A stretch of DNA of 64,000 bases from Termitomyces sp. T153. Taxonomy: Eukaryota; Basidiomycota; Agaricomycetes; Agaricales; Lyophyllaceae. Each line of letters starts with the position of its first letter. Within the stretch, counting starts at the first letter, position 1. The notes beneath the pieces were generated by a model. It ran no database searches. It was not told where the DNA came from and saw only the letters and a program-made list of their open reading frames with translations. This document shows positions 11,236 to 21,540 of this stretch, piece by piece. The translations under genes and the position numbers were made by a program. Where the stretch lies: the NCBI GenBank assembly GCA_018296165.2, contig JACKQL020000012.1, positions 558,001 to 622,000 of the forward strand, written 5' to 3'.

Positions 11236-13814
11236 ATGGAAGGATCTTCTGAAACCCGGAATACAGCCAAATTTTGGTCCATATACGCGTCGCATGCAGA
11301 TCGATGTGACAAAAGCATGGTCAATACTTGGACAAAGAACCTAGATAGTGTCCTAATTCTTGTGAAATTCTTTTTCTTTGACATAGAATCATGCTAATTT
11401 GCTTACGACACCAGGCTGGTTTTTCCTCTGTATTGATCACAGCATTCGTCATCGAAAGCTCGAGGCTATTGAAGCCTGATCCCAATGATGTTGTCATTTC
11501 GCTTCTCCAAGAAATTCTCGCTGTTCAGTCTGCGACATCAATAGTTCCGAAACATCCCTTGTCCTCTGTAATGACTTCTCCTTTTCGTCCCTCCGCCTCG
11601 GCCATATGGGCGAATATCTTCTGGTATACAAGCCTTATTACAAGCCTCACAGCTGCCATAACCGTGACCCTTGCACATCAATGGTTAAGGGTTTACTGGT
11701 TACGACTACATGCAAACAATCATCCAGTAAAACGCAGCAAAATTCGAATGATTTTGATTGAGAGGCTCGAGAAATTGGATTTGGAGAGCGCCATGTCCTA
11801 CATCCCAACTCTGCTCCATGTATCTCTAATCCTCTTCTTTGTGGGATTATGCATTTTTTTGTTGGCATTAAACCACTTGGTGGCCATTGTGGCAACAACG
11901 ATTGTTGGTTGCTTCGTAATGGCCTACGTTACTATCACGCTCATCCAATTGTTCGAACCATCCTCACCCTATGGAACACCACTGTCACACATTTTTTGGA
12001 ATCTCGCATTTCGGTGGATCCCATTCTTCCTGTCATTTATTTGGTGTAAGGGGCTAGACCTATCACACTTTGCCCCACTAGATATTATTGTGGAACGGCA
12101 TAGTACATACAGGACTACTGTGTCCAATTTTTCCCGAGCACTTCGATGGGTGTATGAAGAAGTTTGTGATGATAGTGATGAAGAGGCGTTTTTGGCATGC
12201 ATTCCTGGGCTTCTCCGATCCCCGTTAGGCCTGCCGGCTTGGAACAAGGTGTTTCCAAGAACGAGTCACGCTCATATTGCCAGTCCACAGATTGAGCAGC
12301 ACATTTATCACTCTCTGGAATCTTCTCGATCTCTCGATGTTGAAGGAAAGAAGCAGAGAGCTACAATTTGTCTGGATGCTCTGTTTGCAATTTTCACGCA
12401 AGCTCCTGTTCATTGGTCTGGACGACGTATTGGTTTCTCTCCTAATCTCCATTCTCTCCGTACTTTCCTTGTCCATCTTGCTGAGGAATGCAAGGGAGAT
12501 GGTCAAGAAGATTCCTACCTCTTGTCTATCAAAGCAATATGTTCTGCTGGGCTCTGTATTCACCAGTCTCCAGAAAATCCAAATTTTTCTCATGGTGTAA
12601 TTAATAATTCTACTATCGGACCAGCGCTCAATAGGCCTGGAGCAAAGTTAGCTGATCAAGCACTTCGAGAACTAGATCATGGACGACAAAAGCTCGAAAA
12701 CGTATTAAGCAAATCACCTATTAGTAGGTTCGAGGTGACCCATGCACTCGACGAATATCTCGAAAGGTTGAGGCAGGCTTCCCTTAACTTGGAGTCTTGG
12801 ATAAACATATTACGGAAGAGTCTTGATTATGCCAGTCCCTGGGGTATCCCTAATTCTCTTATCTGTTGGTATTCATCCATTCCACAACCAGACAGTGGAT
12901 CAGATGAATTAGAATTGTCTGCCACCCACCGACATGAACCTAAGGACTGCAAGTACAGCGTATACTCACTTAGAGTCATGGCATTTATGCGGGAAACAAA
13001 GGTTTATCCAGTGCTTCCGGATTTTGTTCAGTCTAGGGAAACTGGAACGTGGTTTTCAAGGTCAATTGTGCCAAATGCCACATACTTGCATCGGGAACTT
13101 CAGCCTCTTACGCATGCATTAAAAACCCTTGAAATCGATATTTTGAACTCACATGTTCCGAAATCTGCTGTGCCGATTGCAGATCAGCCACCGTTGCTTC
13201 CTATCATGATGATGAAATCCCCATTTACAATGTATACATCACTTTTACAGGAAATTCACTCTTTGCGGCCGGCACCTACAGCTGCTCTCTATGAAATCAC
13301 CATTCGTTTATACGACCTCAAGGGACCGGCCAATTCTACAAGGCTGCGGGACTGGTCTAGGTACATTATCACTAGGACCCTCGCGACTCTTTATCCACCT
13401 GGATTGTCTCGAGATCAAGCGGTTGCCATGAGTGACAGTAGACCATTCTTAACTGGTGTGCTCCATATGATACGGAAGTGGACAAATGGAAACATATCAG
13501 CAGCTATAGATGTCTCGAACAAGCCTTGCGCATTCTTAGAGGAAGACATAACACGTCTTGGAAACGAGACCTTGGAAGACCTTGACCTTGCTCAACAGCT
13601 GTTTGCAGAAGATAGATTGATTGAACCTGCAACAGAAAATGAAGAACTCTCACACCATGCGGCGGCCCTACGGAGAGACATTGGCATACAAGTGCCTCTC
13701 CAGATTCAACCTCGGGATCCCGATCAAGTTCCATCAAAACACGGATACATCAAACAAACCCCAAAAAACTTCAAGCGGGTAGGTAATCTTGATTTTACCA
13801 GTTTTCCTGGCTGA
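11236..13814 (+). CDS. DUF6535 domain membrane protein B
   Basis: Exons 11236-11361 and 11415-13814, giving 841 aa. The first exon (KFWSIYASHAD...) closely parallels the N-terminus of protein A. The 53-nt intron (GTGAAA...ACCAG) interrupts the same site, after the LDSVLIL segment and before AGFSSVLITAFVIES. The same blocks follow in the same order: FRPSASAIWANIFWYTSL hydrophobic segment, two central transmembrane segments, then a long helical region. The C-terminus is uncertain: a possible 42-nt intron at 13779-13820 would replace the last 12 residues with eight others and move the stop to 13847. Unlike gene A this copy lies in CpG-rich sequence. The pair probably arose by duplication, with transposon relics now between them. 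No function is known for the family. Confidence 0.85.
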
Positions 13815-13919
13815 CCTTAGATCAGATTGGGGGAAATCCCAGTTTGAAAATTTCATTTGTCCTTCAACATCAGTCAGGAGTCGATGATCTATCTAACATT
13901 TTGCTACCCAACCAGACAT

Positions 13920-14908
13920 ATTTAGGACAATGATGTATGCAGGCGGACTAAGCGTTTCCTGATAGCCAGTCGTTCGGTCGCGTAGTGTAATAATAGAAAG
14001 AATACAAGATACGATATATCCAGTCCTGTACACTGAGTAGTGATGGGTGTAGAGCCGGGTCGGTAGACGCGGGTCAAGGGGGTAGCGGCATTGGCAAATA
14101 GGAGACCCAACTCGAAGACAGCCGCATATCGATGTAGCCGATAGCCCCCACCCAGGAAGGGAATGATATTCAAAAAAGAATGACGTACTGCAAATAGAAT
14201 CATGTAGACAGAGCCGTAACGACACAGGGAACTCATGTAGAGCGCGCCTTGGCTGGTTGAATCAGCCCGGAATCTCGTAAAATCGGTGCCAGAAGTTCCA
14301 CGTATAGAGGAGCAATAAGCCCCAGACGCCTCCAGTACCATAGAAAAAGGCATTGGAGGTCCATCTACCCAAGATTTTCACGATATCGGGGGGCACGCCT
14401 GCCAATAACAAGTGTGTTGTTCCACCGATGCGAAAGAAGCGACCCGAGATAGCAGGAAAGTTATCGAGGCGAAAGATGCAATTCAGTCTGGACAGAAACT
14501 TGTATTGCGTCAGCAGCACGCGTGAGCCGGTTATCGACAAGTAGGAAGCCAACGGATCAGTACAATTCCTGCCGTTTAGTTTCTAATGTACACCAAGGGC
14601 TTGGATAGGATCTATACAAGATTGCCTCAACAGGATCACGTCCTCGCCGCATGAACCACCCATCTTTGTGTTTGGCAGGTGCAGCATCCGCGAGCTTCTG
14701 GAGGAAGATGCTGAGGCAAGATCGCTCCATGAGGGTAATAGACTCTTCTCGAAATTTCGCTTGCTACGGGGTAAGATCTCACCCAGACGAATTTGTCCCT
14801 AGGCCACGGCGATAAAGTAAATGCACGCGTCCAAGGACGTAGAAGGGTTTAGGCAACATTCCAGGAGCATGAGCATGTCCATCGTCAACAGCAGTTGTTT
14901 AGGTCTCA
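13920..14908 (-). mobile_element. Tyrosine recombinase relic, C-terminal part (DIRS-like/YR retroelement)
   Basis: Minus-strand translation gives IRLGEILPRS, a GEDVILLRQ segment and then FRIGGTTHLLLAGVPPDIVKILGRW (14,375-14,460). The last block corresponds to the C-terminal catalytic box of tyrosine recombinases (H/R-x-x-R region and GRW block); the HxxR histidine is Phe here. The nucleophile Tyr region downstream is frameshifted. The coding sequence runs off at 14,908, exactly where the chromovirus begins, and resumes at 20,377. Stops and frameshifts show it is dead. Confidence 0.72.
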
Positions 14909-15099
14909 TGTAAGCTTGCTGGACCAACCTTACCTCAAAATTGCGTCACACATTACTGCATTGCGGCACAAACACGTGACCGCCGGTGAAAAAGGTTTTA
15001 CTTCTCACCTTCGTTCGCTCATCCTAACTACGAGCAACGAAGATTGTTTTATCTTGTTAGTTTGGGGTCACAGTGAGGCTGTATTCAGACAGCCTTTCA
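14909..15099 (+). repeat. Chromovirus 5' LTR
   Basis: 191 bp, TG...CA ends. It retains CpG sites at positions where the 3' LTR has TpG or CpA. No clear tRNA primer-binding site follows; a T-run comes directly after the LTR. Confidence 0.9.
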
Positions 15100-15487
15100 C
15101 TTTTTTTTTAACACCGATAAAATATTTTCAACCTGTCTTCGAGCCGCCGACGACCGTCGACACCTACGCATTTGACCACCAGACAAACGGCGACAACGAA
15201 AGACCTCAGGACCATTACCAGGGGCCCTACCAACCACTCCTCTACCAGCCGGCACCCCCTGGAACAACTTCCGGACGCCAAAAGAGGAATCATCTCCCAC
15301 GTCCAGTGAAGCTGAGACATCGGCCGTTCTCTTACCCTCATCGCCGTCCAGCTCATCTGAGTCGTCTCACCCTTCAGAATCATCATCGTCCGAGGACGGT
15401 TTTCCCTTTTCCCATCACAACAACCCTGTAATCAAACCCCGTGACGGCTACCCCCCATCAGGCGTCGCCCCCGCCAATCAAAAAAAC

Positions 15488-17062
15488 ATGTCCGCCACGC
15501 TCGCATTTAATCCAGAAGGCGACGACCAACGCCTCCTGGCCGAAGTCAAGATCACGAAATTGAGGGAGTGTCCAATGCTCACCGAAGGACGCATGGACGA
15601 TCATGTTTTCCAGCAGTGGACCATCGCGTGCCACCGCTACCAAAAACACTCTGGAAAGAAGGATTCGGAAATAGTCTCGTTCGTAGCAGACGGGATGCTC
15701 GAACCTCGTTTCGTCGCTTGGTACCATGCTAATCAATCGAAGATCGATGCCATGTCCCTCGACCAATATCTCAGCGAGCTCCAAAAATTTGCGTTGCCTC
15801 GGCGCTGGCAGACCAAGGTTCATGACACTATCTTAGGGTCATATCAAGGAAACACAGCATTTGCCGACTGGGTGGTGGTACTTCAAAACCTCAACGCTAG
15901 GCTCAAAAACACAAAGTCAGAACACACTCTGACAGAGACCTCACTCAAGGCACACCTTGAATCTCACATGCGCACAGATCTGCACCGAAAGGTCGACCAC
16001 GCAAAAATCCCAGAGAGCGGACTTGCAGACTGGGTCATGGAGGTCATTGAGTTGGATGAAGAGCTGGCGGAGGAGTGGGCGAGGACACAAGCCATGATTG
16101 ACGCGAACAACGCCGAACGGGCCGGCAAATGCAAACCACTCGCGGAAAGGATTTTGGAGCCCCCCTCTCGCACCACCAGTACCTCCTCCACAATTTCTGG
16201 AACATCCACACCATGACTCAAACTGGCCAAACTCACGGACGAAGAAAAGAGGCTGCTCACTGAACACCAAGGGTGCACCCGCTGTCGCATTTTCTACTGT
16301 GGCCATTCCGGGAACCCTGAAGCCTGCCCCATGAAGGTGTCAAACTTGTGGCCCGACCCAAGAACGACAAAAACACTCACGCTGGCCATGGCACTGGCCG
16401 CCAAACCCAAGAACATCGCAGGCCTTGCCTATGTCAAGCCCATGGATGAAGGAGAGATTAGAGACAAGGACATGGATGACTCATACACATACACAAACAT
16501 GTCCTCCTTATCAGACCCCCCTTTATCTGCACCTCACATGACCGCCACGTTGGAGCTGACGGGGCCGGCGCTCATTTCTTCTCCCTTGCCTGTGCAAGCA
16601 ATCTTGGATAACAGGTGTCCTTCCACAGTGATTAGTGAAGAGCTCATCAAAAAATTGGGTCTGAAAAGATTCCCCCTCACCCAAAACAAAGACAACTTAA
16701 TGACGTTGACACAGTCCCCATTATCTTGCCGTGAATACATTTGTCTGGAGGCAACAGTTAGCAATGGAGCATGGAAGTCGAAGGTCTTTAAGGCAAAAGT
16801 AAATGCTAGCCTTCCTGTAACCTTACTTCTAGGAATACCATTCATGTCTGCTGAGAATCTTATCTTGGACATTAAGGCCCACACTGCCATCAACAAATGT
16901 ACTGGGTTTGACATTGCAAACCCCCTGCCATCCTCCTCAACACTTCAGGCTCCAGGGTGCATGTCTTATCGCACAAAGAGGATGTATGGTGCCAAACAAT
17001 ACAGATGTACAAAGGGCATCCATCATGAGGACTATGCCCCCCTGGCCAAATCATGGCTCTGA
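15488..17062 (+). pseudogene. Chromovirus gag and protease region
   Basis: One reading frame runs from ATG 15488 to 17062 with a single TGA at 16214. The first 240 residues are a helical gag/capsid-like region. After the TGA comes a Cys/His cluster (CTRCRIFYCGHS...C, 16274-16330) resembling a nucleic-acid-binding knuckle. The aspartic protease core follows near 16,590, with ILDNRCPSTVISEEL where D-S/T-G is expected, so the active-site triplet reads D-N-R and is presumably dead; the later LLGIPFM block is kept. The gag half is CpG-rich, the protease half CpG-poor. Confidence 0.8.
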
Positions 17063-17229
17063 TCTGAGAATGAATAAAAACCCTGTCACTAGAAGAAGAA
17101 CTAGAAAAAAGAGATGCAGAAGCAAAGCATGTCTATGCTGACCATTTCCCCAGTGAGCTCCCCAAGACTACTGACAAAGTACCAACCCATATCTACCATT
17201 GTATCCAATTAAAAGACCCTTCTAAGGTA

Positions 17230-18570
17230 GTGAATTCACAGGGATATTCTGCACCCAAGAAGTTCCACAAGTCATGGAAGAAACTGTTGGAGGAGCATTT
17301 AACCACTGGGTGCCTATGTCTGTCCTTGTCTGAGTTTGCCTCCTCTGCATTCTGCATACCAAAACACCAAAATGGAGTACCAGACTTCACAGTACCACCA
17401 CAATGGGTCAACGATTATCAACTATTAAACCAGAACATGGTCTGGGACAGTTCTCCACTACCTAGGGTCAAGGACATCCTTGCTGACTGTGGGAAGGGCA
17501 AGATTTTTGGCAAGGTGGACATGACCAATGCCTTCTTCCAGATGAGGGTCCATCTGGACAACATTCACCTCACCACAATCTGCACACCATGGGGTCTGTA
17601 CAAATGGGTAGTAATGCCCATGGGAGGATGCAATGCCCCCTCTACTCACCAGTGAAGGATGACAGATGCACTATGAGAGCTGATCAGTGTGGTTTGCCAC
17701 ATATATCTAGACAACATCATCATTTGGTCAAACACAATCAAAGAACATGAGGAGAACCTCAAGAAGGTCATGACAGTGCTTCAATGAGCCAATCTCTTCT
17801 GCAATCTACAAAAATCACTTCTGTTTGCCTCGGAACTACATTTCCTGGGGCACATTGTGTTAAGAGACGGCATATGACCTGATTCTTGCAAGGTGGACAA
17901 GATAGCTAGATGGCCAGTTCCCACAACCGCCACCAATGTCCAGGGTTTTCTTGGTCTTGCATGCTACCTCTCTCCCTTGATCTCCACACTAGCTGAACAC
18001 ACGAGCATACTCATGCCACTCACCAGCAAGGAATGTGACAAGGTTTTTCCAACCTGGACCAAGCAGCATCAAAATGCCTTTGACTCCATATGTCACATCA
18101 TTATGGACCTGGAGATGCTGACAGTCATCAACTACAATGACCCATCAAAGAAGATCTTTGTCACAACTGACACTAGTGACTGCAGGACAGGAGCTATACT
18201 CAGTTTTGGAGAGAACTGGGAAACCACATGCCCTGTAGCCTATGACTCATATCAGTTGAATGTGGCACAGAGAAACTACCCAACCCATGAAAAGGAGCTA
18301 CTGGCCATTGTTAAGGCCCTAAAGAAATGGCATACCAGCCTCTTGGGAGTCAAGTTTGAGGTATATACAGACCATTGCACTCTTGAGTACTTCCAGTCCC
18401 AGAAACAGATGTTGCAATGCCAGTCCCATTGGGTGACATTCCTGGCCAATTTTGATTTTGACATCATATACATTTGTGGAGAGCACAACTCAGCTGCAGA
18501 CTCTCTTTCAAGGATGCTAGTCACCACACTGGATGCTGGTCTTGCCACATGTGTGCTAGCCTACACCTGA
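17230..18570 (+). pseudogene. Chromovirus reverse transcriptase and RNase H
   Basis: RT blocks are visible: FGKVDMTNAFFQMRV, a PMGGCNAPSTHQ block, and YLDNIIIW where active enzymes have YLDD (second Asp changed to Asn, a G-to-A step). Stops fall at 17655, 17680, 17785 and 17877, all consistent with TGA from CGA. The RNase H part is open for 225 codons (17893-18570), with FVTTDTSD, HEKELLAIVKALKKW and YTDHCTLEYF blocks and a HNSAADSLSR end. Confidence 0.85.
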
Positions 18571-18779
18571 TCACTGCCCTGCCCAGGGTCTCTGGCCACA
18601 GGAGCATTACAGATTGCCATGGACCAAGACCTCCCCAAGGAGATTGTGGCAGGTTATGAACTGGACTCCTTTGCCAAGCATGTTTGAGATGGCATTGCCA
18701 AGGGCAGCATTGCAGGTGTGAGATTAGACAATGGTCTATTGTATCTCAGGAAGCAGCTATTGATTCCCAGCAGCACTCA

Positions 18780-20090
18780 TGTGTGCAAACTGCTATACAA
18801 TTTGGCCAACAACATGCTTAGTCACTATGGGTTTGAAAAGAGCTATGTGGTGCTTTGAGACTCATACTACTGGCCCCACATGAGACAAGACTTAGAAAAA
18901 GCTTATGTTCCTTCCTGCATGCCATGCCAGAGGAACAAAGATCATACAATGAAGCCCATAGGGCCCTTACATCCCTTACTAGTCCCCGACAAATGATTTT
19001 CTGTCATTGGGATCAATTTCAATGGCCCTCTTCCTTAGGGAAAGATATGATAATGACAATGACCAACTTACTCAGCACCAAAGTATGACTAGTGGGCACA
19101 AACTCCAAGGACTCAGCGGCTCAGATTGCCTTAGTTCTTTTTAATGAATGGTATTATGAGAACAGACTAATGACCCAGATTGTATCAGACTGCAACAAAC
19201 TTTTCATTGCCAAGGTCTGGAAAGAACTCCATAAACTCACAGGGGTCAAGCTGAAAATGTCCACCTCCTACCATCCAGAGACAGATGGTGGCAGCAAGCA
19301 CACTAACAAGACTATTGTGCAGGCCATACACTACCTTGTTGACTGGGATCAAAAGGGATGGCTTGCCACCCTGCCCTGGGTCCATTTCACAATCATGAAC
19401 ATGGTGAACTCATTAACAGGCTTCTCACTATTTCAACTCAAGACAGGATGCTCCCTGCAACTCATTCCCCCTCTGTCACTCCTTCCAGCCAGGGCATCAA
19501 AAGACAAGAAAACAGCACACAATATCATTGAACAGCTACAAGAAGATGTACAAGAAGCCCAAGACAACCTCCTTGCCACCAAGGTCCATCAAGCTTACCA
19601 TGCAAATGAGTGGAGAGTGGAGGAAGAGATCTACAAGGTTGGAGATCTTGTCATGCTTGCAACAAAGCACTGCCGCAGGGAGTACAAGAGGAAAGGAAAA
19701 AAACATATCATGAAGTTCATGCCATGGAACGACAGACCTTATGAAGTGGTTGCCACCTTTCAGAGTGCTCTGAATACACACTGTGACTTCTAAATGACAA
19801 GAGACACACCTTCCCAGGATTCCATGCTTGTCTCCTCAAACATCACATTCCCAATGACCCATCCTTGTTCCCAGACAGAGAATATGTCATCCAGGCCTGG
19901 TAGTGATGGAAAATGGGGTGATGGATCACCATGTCATCAACAAAATAATTGACAAGCAGAGGTGCAGCTGCAGATGACAGTACCTGGTACATTGGGTTGG
20001 GTTCCCTCCAGAGCACAACAAGTGGTTGTTGCACATGGAATTGGAACAGTATGAGGCTTTGGATAGATAGGAGATGGAGAATGGAGGTGA
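18780..20090 (+). pseudogene. Chromovirus integrase with C-terminal chromodomain
   Basis: A zinc-binding-type N-terminus (CMPCQRNK) is followed by the integrase core. The first catalytic Asp is Asn (GINFNGPLP), the second is kept (IVSDCNKLF), and the Glu is Lys (DGGSKHTNKT in place of DG.SE..NK). The domain C-terminal to the core is open to 19793. In another frame, at about 19,975-20,070, YLVHWVGFPPEHNKWL followed by EQYEALDR identifies a chromodomain, which places the element among chromoviruses. Confidence 0.83.
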
Positions 20091-20112
20091 TTGAAAACAT
20101 GAACAAGTTCTC

Positions 20113-20126
20113 AGAGGGGGGAGGGG
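20113..20126 (+). promoter_or_regulatory. Polypurine tract of the chromovirus
   Basis: A 14-nt A/G run (AGAGGGGGGAGGGG) abuts the TG start of the 3' LTR, the position expected for the plus-strand DNA primer. This confirms element orientation. Confidence 0.85.
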
Positions 20127-20371
20127 TGTAAGCTTGCTGGACCAACCTTACCTCAAAATTGCATCACATATTACTGCATTGTAGTACAAACATGTGACTG
20201 CCAGTGAAAAAGGTTTTACTTCTCACCTTCATTTGCTCATCCTAACTATGAGCAATGAAGGTGAGCTTTGTAATTGAATAACTTATTGACTCATTCTAAC
20301 TATGAGCAACAAAGATTGTTTTATCTTGTTAGTTTGGGGTCACAGTGAGGCTGTATTCAGACAGCCTTTCA
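20127..20371 (+). repeat. Chromovirus 3' LTR with internal duplication
   Basis: 245 bp against 191 bp for the 5' LTR. The excess is a partial duplication around the 'actatgagcaa' motif, which occurs twice here (near 20,245 and 20,298) and once in the 5' LTR. CpGs of the 5' copy are TpG/CpA here. Confidence 0.88.
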
Positions 20372-20376
20372 TCTCA

Positions 20377-20640
20377 ATGATGAAAGAGGATGGCAATTTT
20401 CTATTCTCTAATGACATATTTCAGCTGTTGAACCCTGTGATATGCAAATCCCTTCTGTATGTGCCACACCCATATACCATCACACTTTGCTGAAACTGTC
20501 TTGCCAGCAATCTCCCTAGCAAATGAGGTGGCAAAGTCACAGAGCAACTGCCCTAAAGCAGGTAAGGCATTGCAGATAGGTATGCCATTGACAGTGCAGT
20601 ATGCTTGAAAGTGTCAAATGGAAGAAGAATATTTTCTATG
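20377..20640 (-). mobile_element. Tyrosine recombinase relic, N-terminal part
   Basis: Minus-strand reading across the chromovirus target site joins this segment to the relic at 13,920-14,908: it ends at the TSD in a block that continues RPKQLLLTMDML beyond the insertion. Upstream, frames give FATSFAREIAGKTVSAK and CDGIWVWHIQKG, the SAM-like N-terminal DNA-binding region of this recombinase family. Stops are frequent and CpG is absent. Confidence 0.62.
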
Positions 20641-21205
20641 GGTGGATTCCTTCCAGGCATCTCAAATAATTGAATTGACCTGCAAAGATTGTTCCACTCT
20701 ATATGGGTGTACAGAGTAACCATCTTGGCAATGTTTGAAATGAGAATGATAATTAAAGTGAGTGGGCTTTTGTAATGAGAGGGCTATAAGATTGTTCTGA
20801 GAGAAAAGGCCCCTCAACATGAAAGGAGCATCAATGTGATAGTTTGCCAGATGATAGAGAAAATCCATGTATGAAGGTATGAGTGATTCAAGGCATGTGA
20901 TAAAACCTGTCAATCCCATCAGACCATTTGAATGACATGACCGCCAGTGGCTGACAATCAATTATTGTATTCCAAGATAAGGGACCATCCACATTTTTCC
21001 ATGATATGAGACCCACAGCTGTTGTAGTATCTAATGAGAAGTATGTAACAATGTAACATTTAGTACTGCATGGAGCATAAGTAACAATGTGACACAACTT
21101 GATGGTCACCTGAGCACTAAACAACCTCAGGGCAAACAAAGGTGGGCTAACAAAGGTATAGTACTCAAAGTAGATAAAAGGCTCACCCAGAAGTACAGTA
21201 CTCAA
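20641..21205. other. CpG-free spacer, possibly more of the YR element
   Basis: A minus-strand ORF at 20,662-20,961 has no motif I can assign. By position it could be the leader of the recombinase, but nothing in it confirms that. Confidence 0.3.
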
Positions 21206-21499
21206 AGCAAATAAATACCTCCTGTTTCCATTGTCTCTGCTGAACAACTAGACTAGCAAATAAATACCTTCCATTTCCATTGTCTCTGCTGAAAAACTAG
21301 ACTAGCAAATAAATACCTCCTGTTTCCATTGTCTCTGCTGAAAAACTAGACTAGCAAATAAATACCTCCCATTTCCATTGTCTCTGCTGAAAAACTAGAC
21401 CAGCAAATAAATACCTCTCATTTCCATTGTCTCTGCTGAAAAACTAGACCAGCAAATAAATACCTCCCATTTCCATTGTCTCTGCTGAAAAATAGACTA
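21206..21499 (+). repeat. Tandem array, 49-bp unit, 6 copies
   Basis: Copies start at 21206, 21255, 21304, 21353, 21402 and 21451, each beginning AGCAAATAAATACC and containing TTTCCATTGTCTCTGCTGA. They differ at one to three positions, and the last is one base short. The near identity in an otherwise decayed area suggests recent expansion or homogenisation. Confidence 0.95.
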
Positions 21500-21540
21500 G
21501 TATCCCTTTCTGGCAGGGTGCAATGCCCAGTGATCAGAAA

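Larger units (their letters stand above)
14909..20371 (+). mobile_element. Ty3/gypsy chromovirus, full-length but degenerate, TSD TCTCA
   Basis: The element is bounded by LTRs that start TGTAAGCTTGCTGG and end CCTTTCA, and by the 5-bp target duplication TCTCA (14904-14908 and 20372-20376). Internal order is gag, protease, RT, RNase H, integrase and chromodomain, with a polypurine tract directly before the 3' LTR. It inserted into the tyrosine-recombinase gene. Many stops are TGA in place of an expected Arg codon, fitting C-to-T change at CGA. It is non-autonomous now. Confidence 0.93.

Noticed and set aside
13779..13820. Third exon of DUF6535 gene B
   Set aside because: Donor GTAGGT and acceptor CTTAG exist, but 42 nt is shorter than the other introns in the window and the branch-like CTGAC is too close to the acceptor; kept only as an alternative.
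14895..15431. 178-codon plus-strand ORF over the chromovirus 5' LTR
   Set aside because: It begins before the LTR, crosses it and the leader, and encodes low-complexity Pro/His-rich sequence; it is an incidental frame over LTR and leader.
14909..20371. Chromovirus as an active element
   Set aside because: Multiple stops, a frameshift between protease and RT, and changed catalytic residues in protease, RT and integrase.
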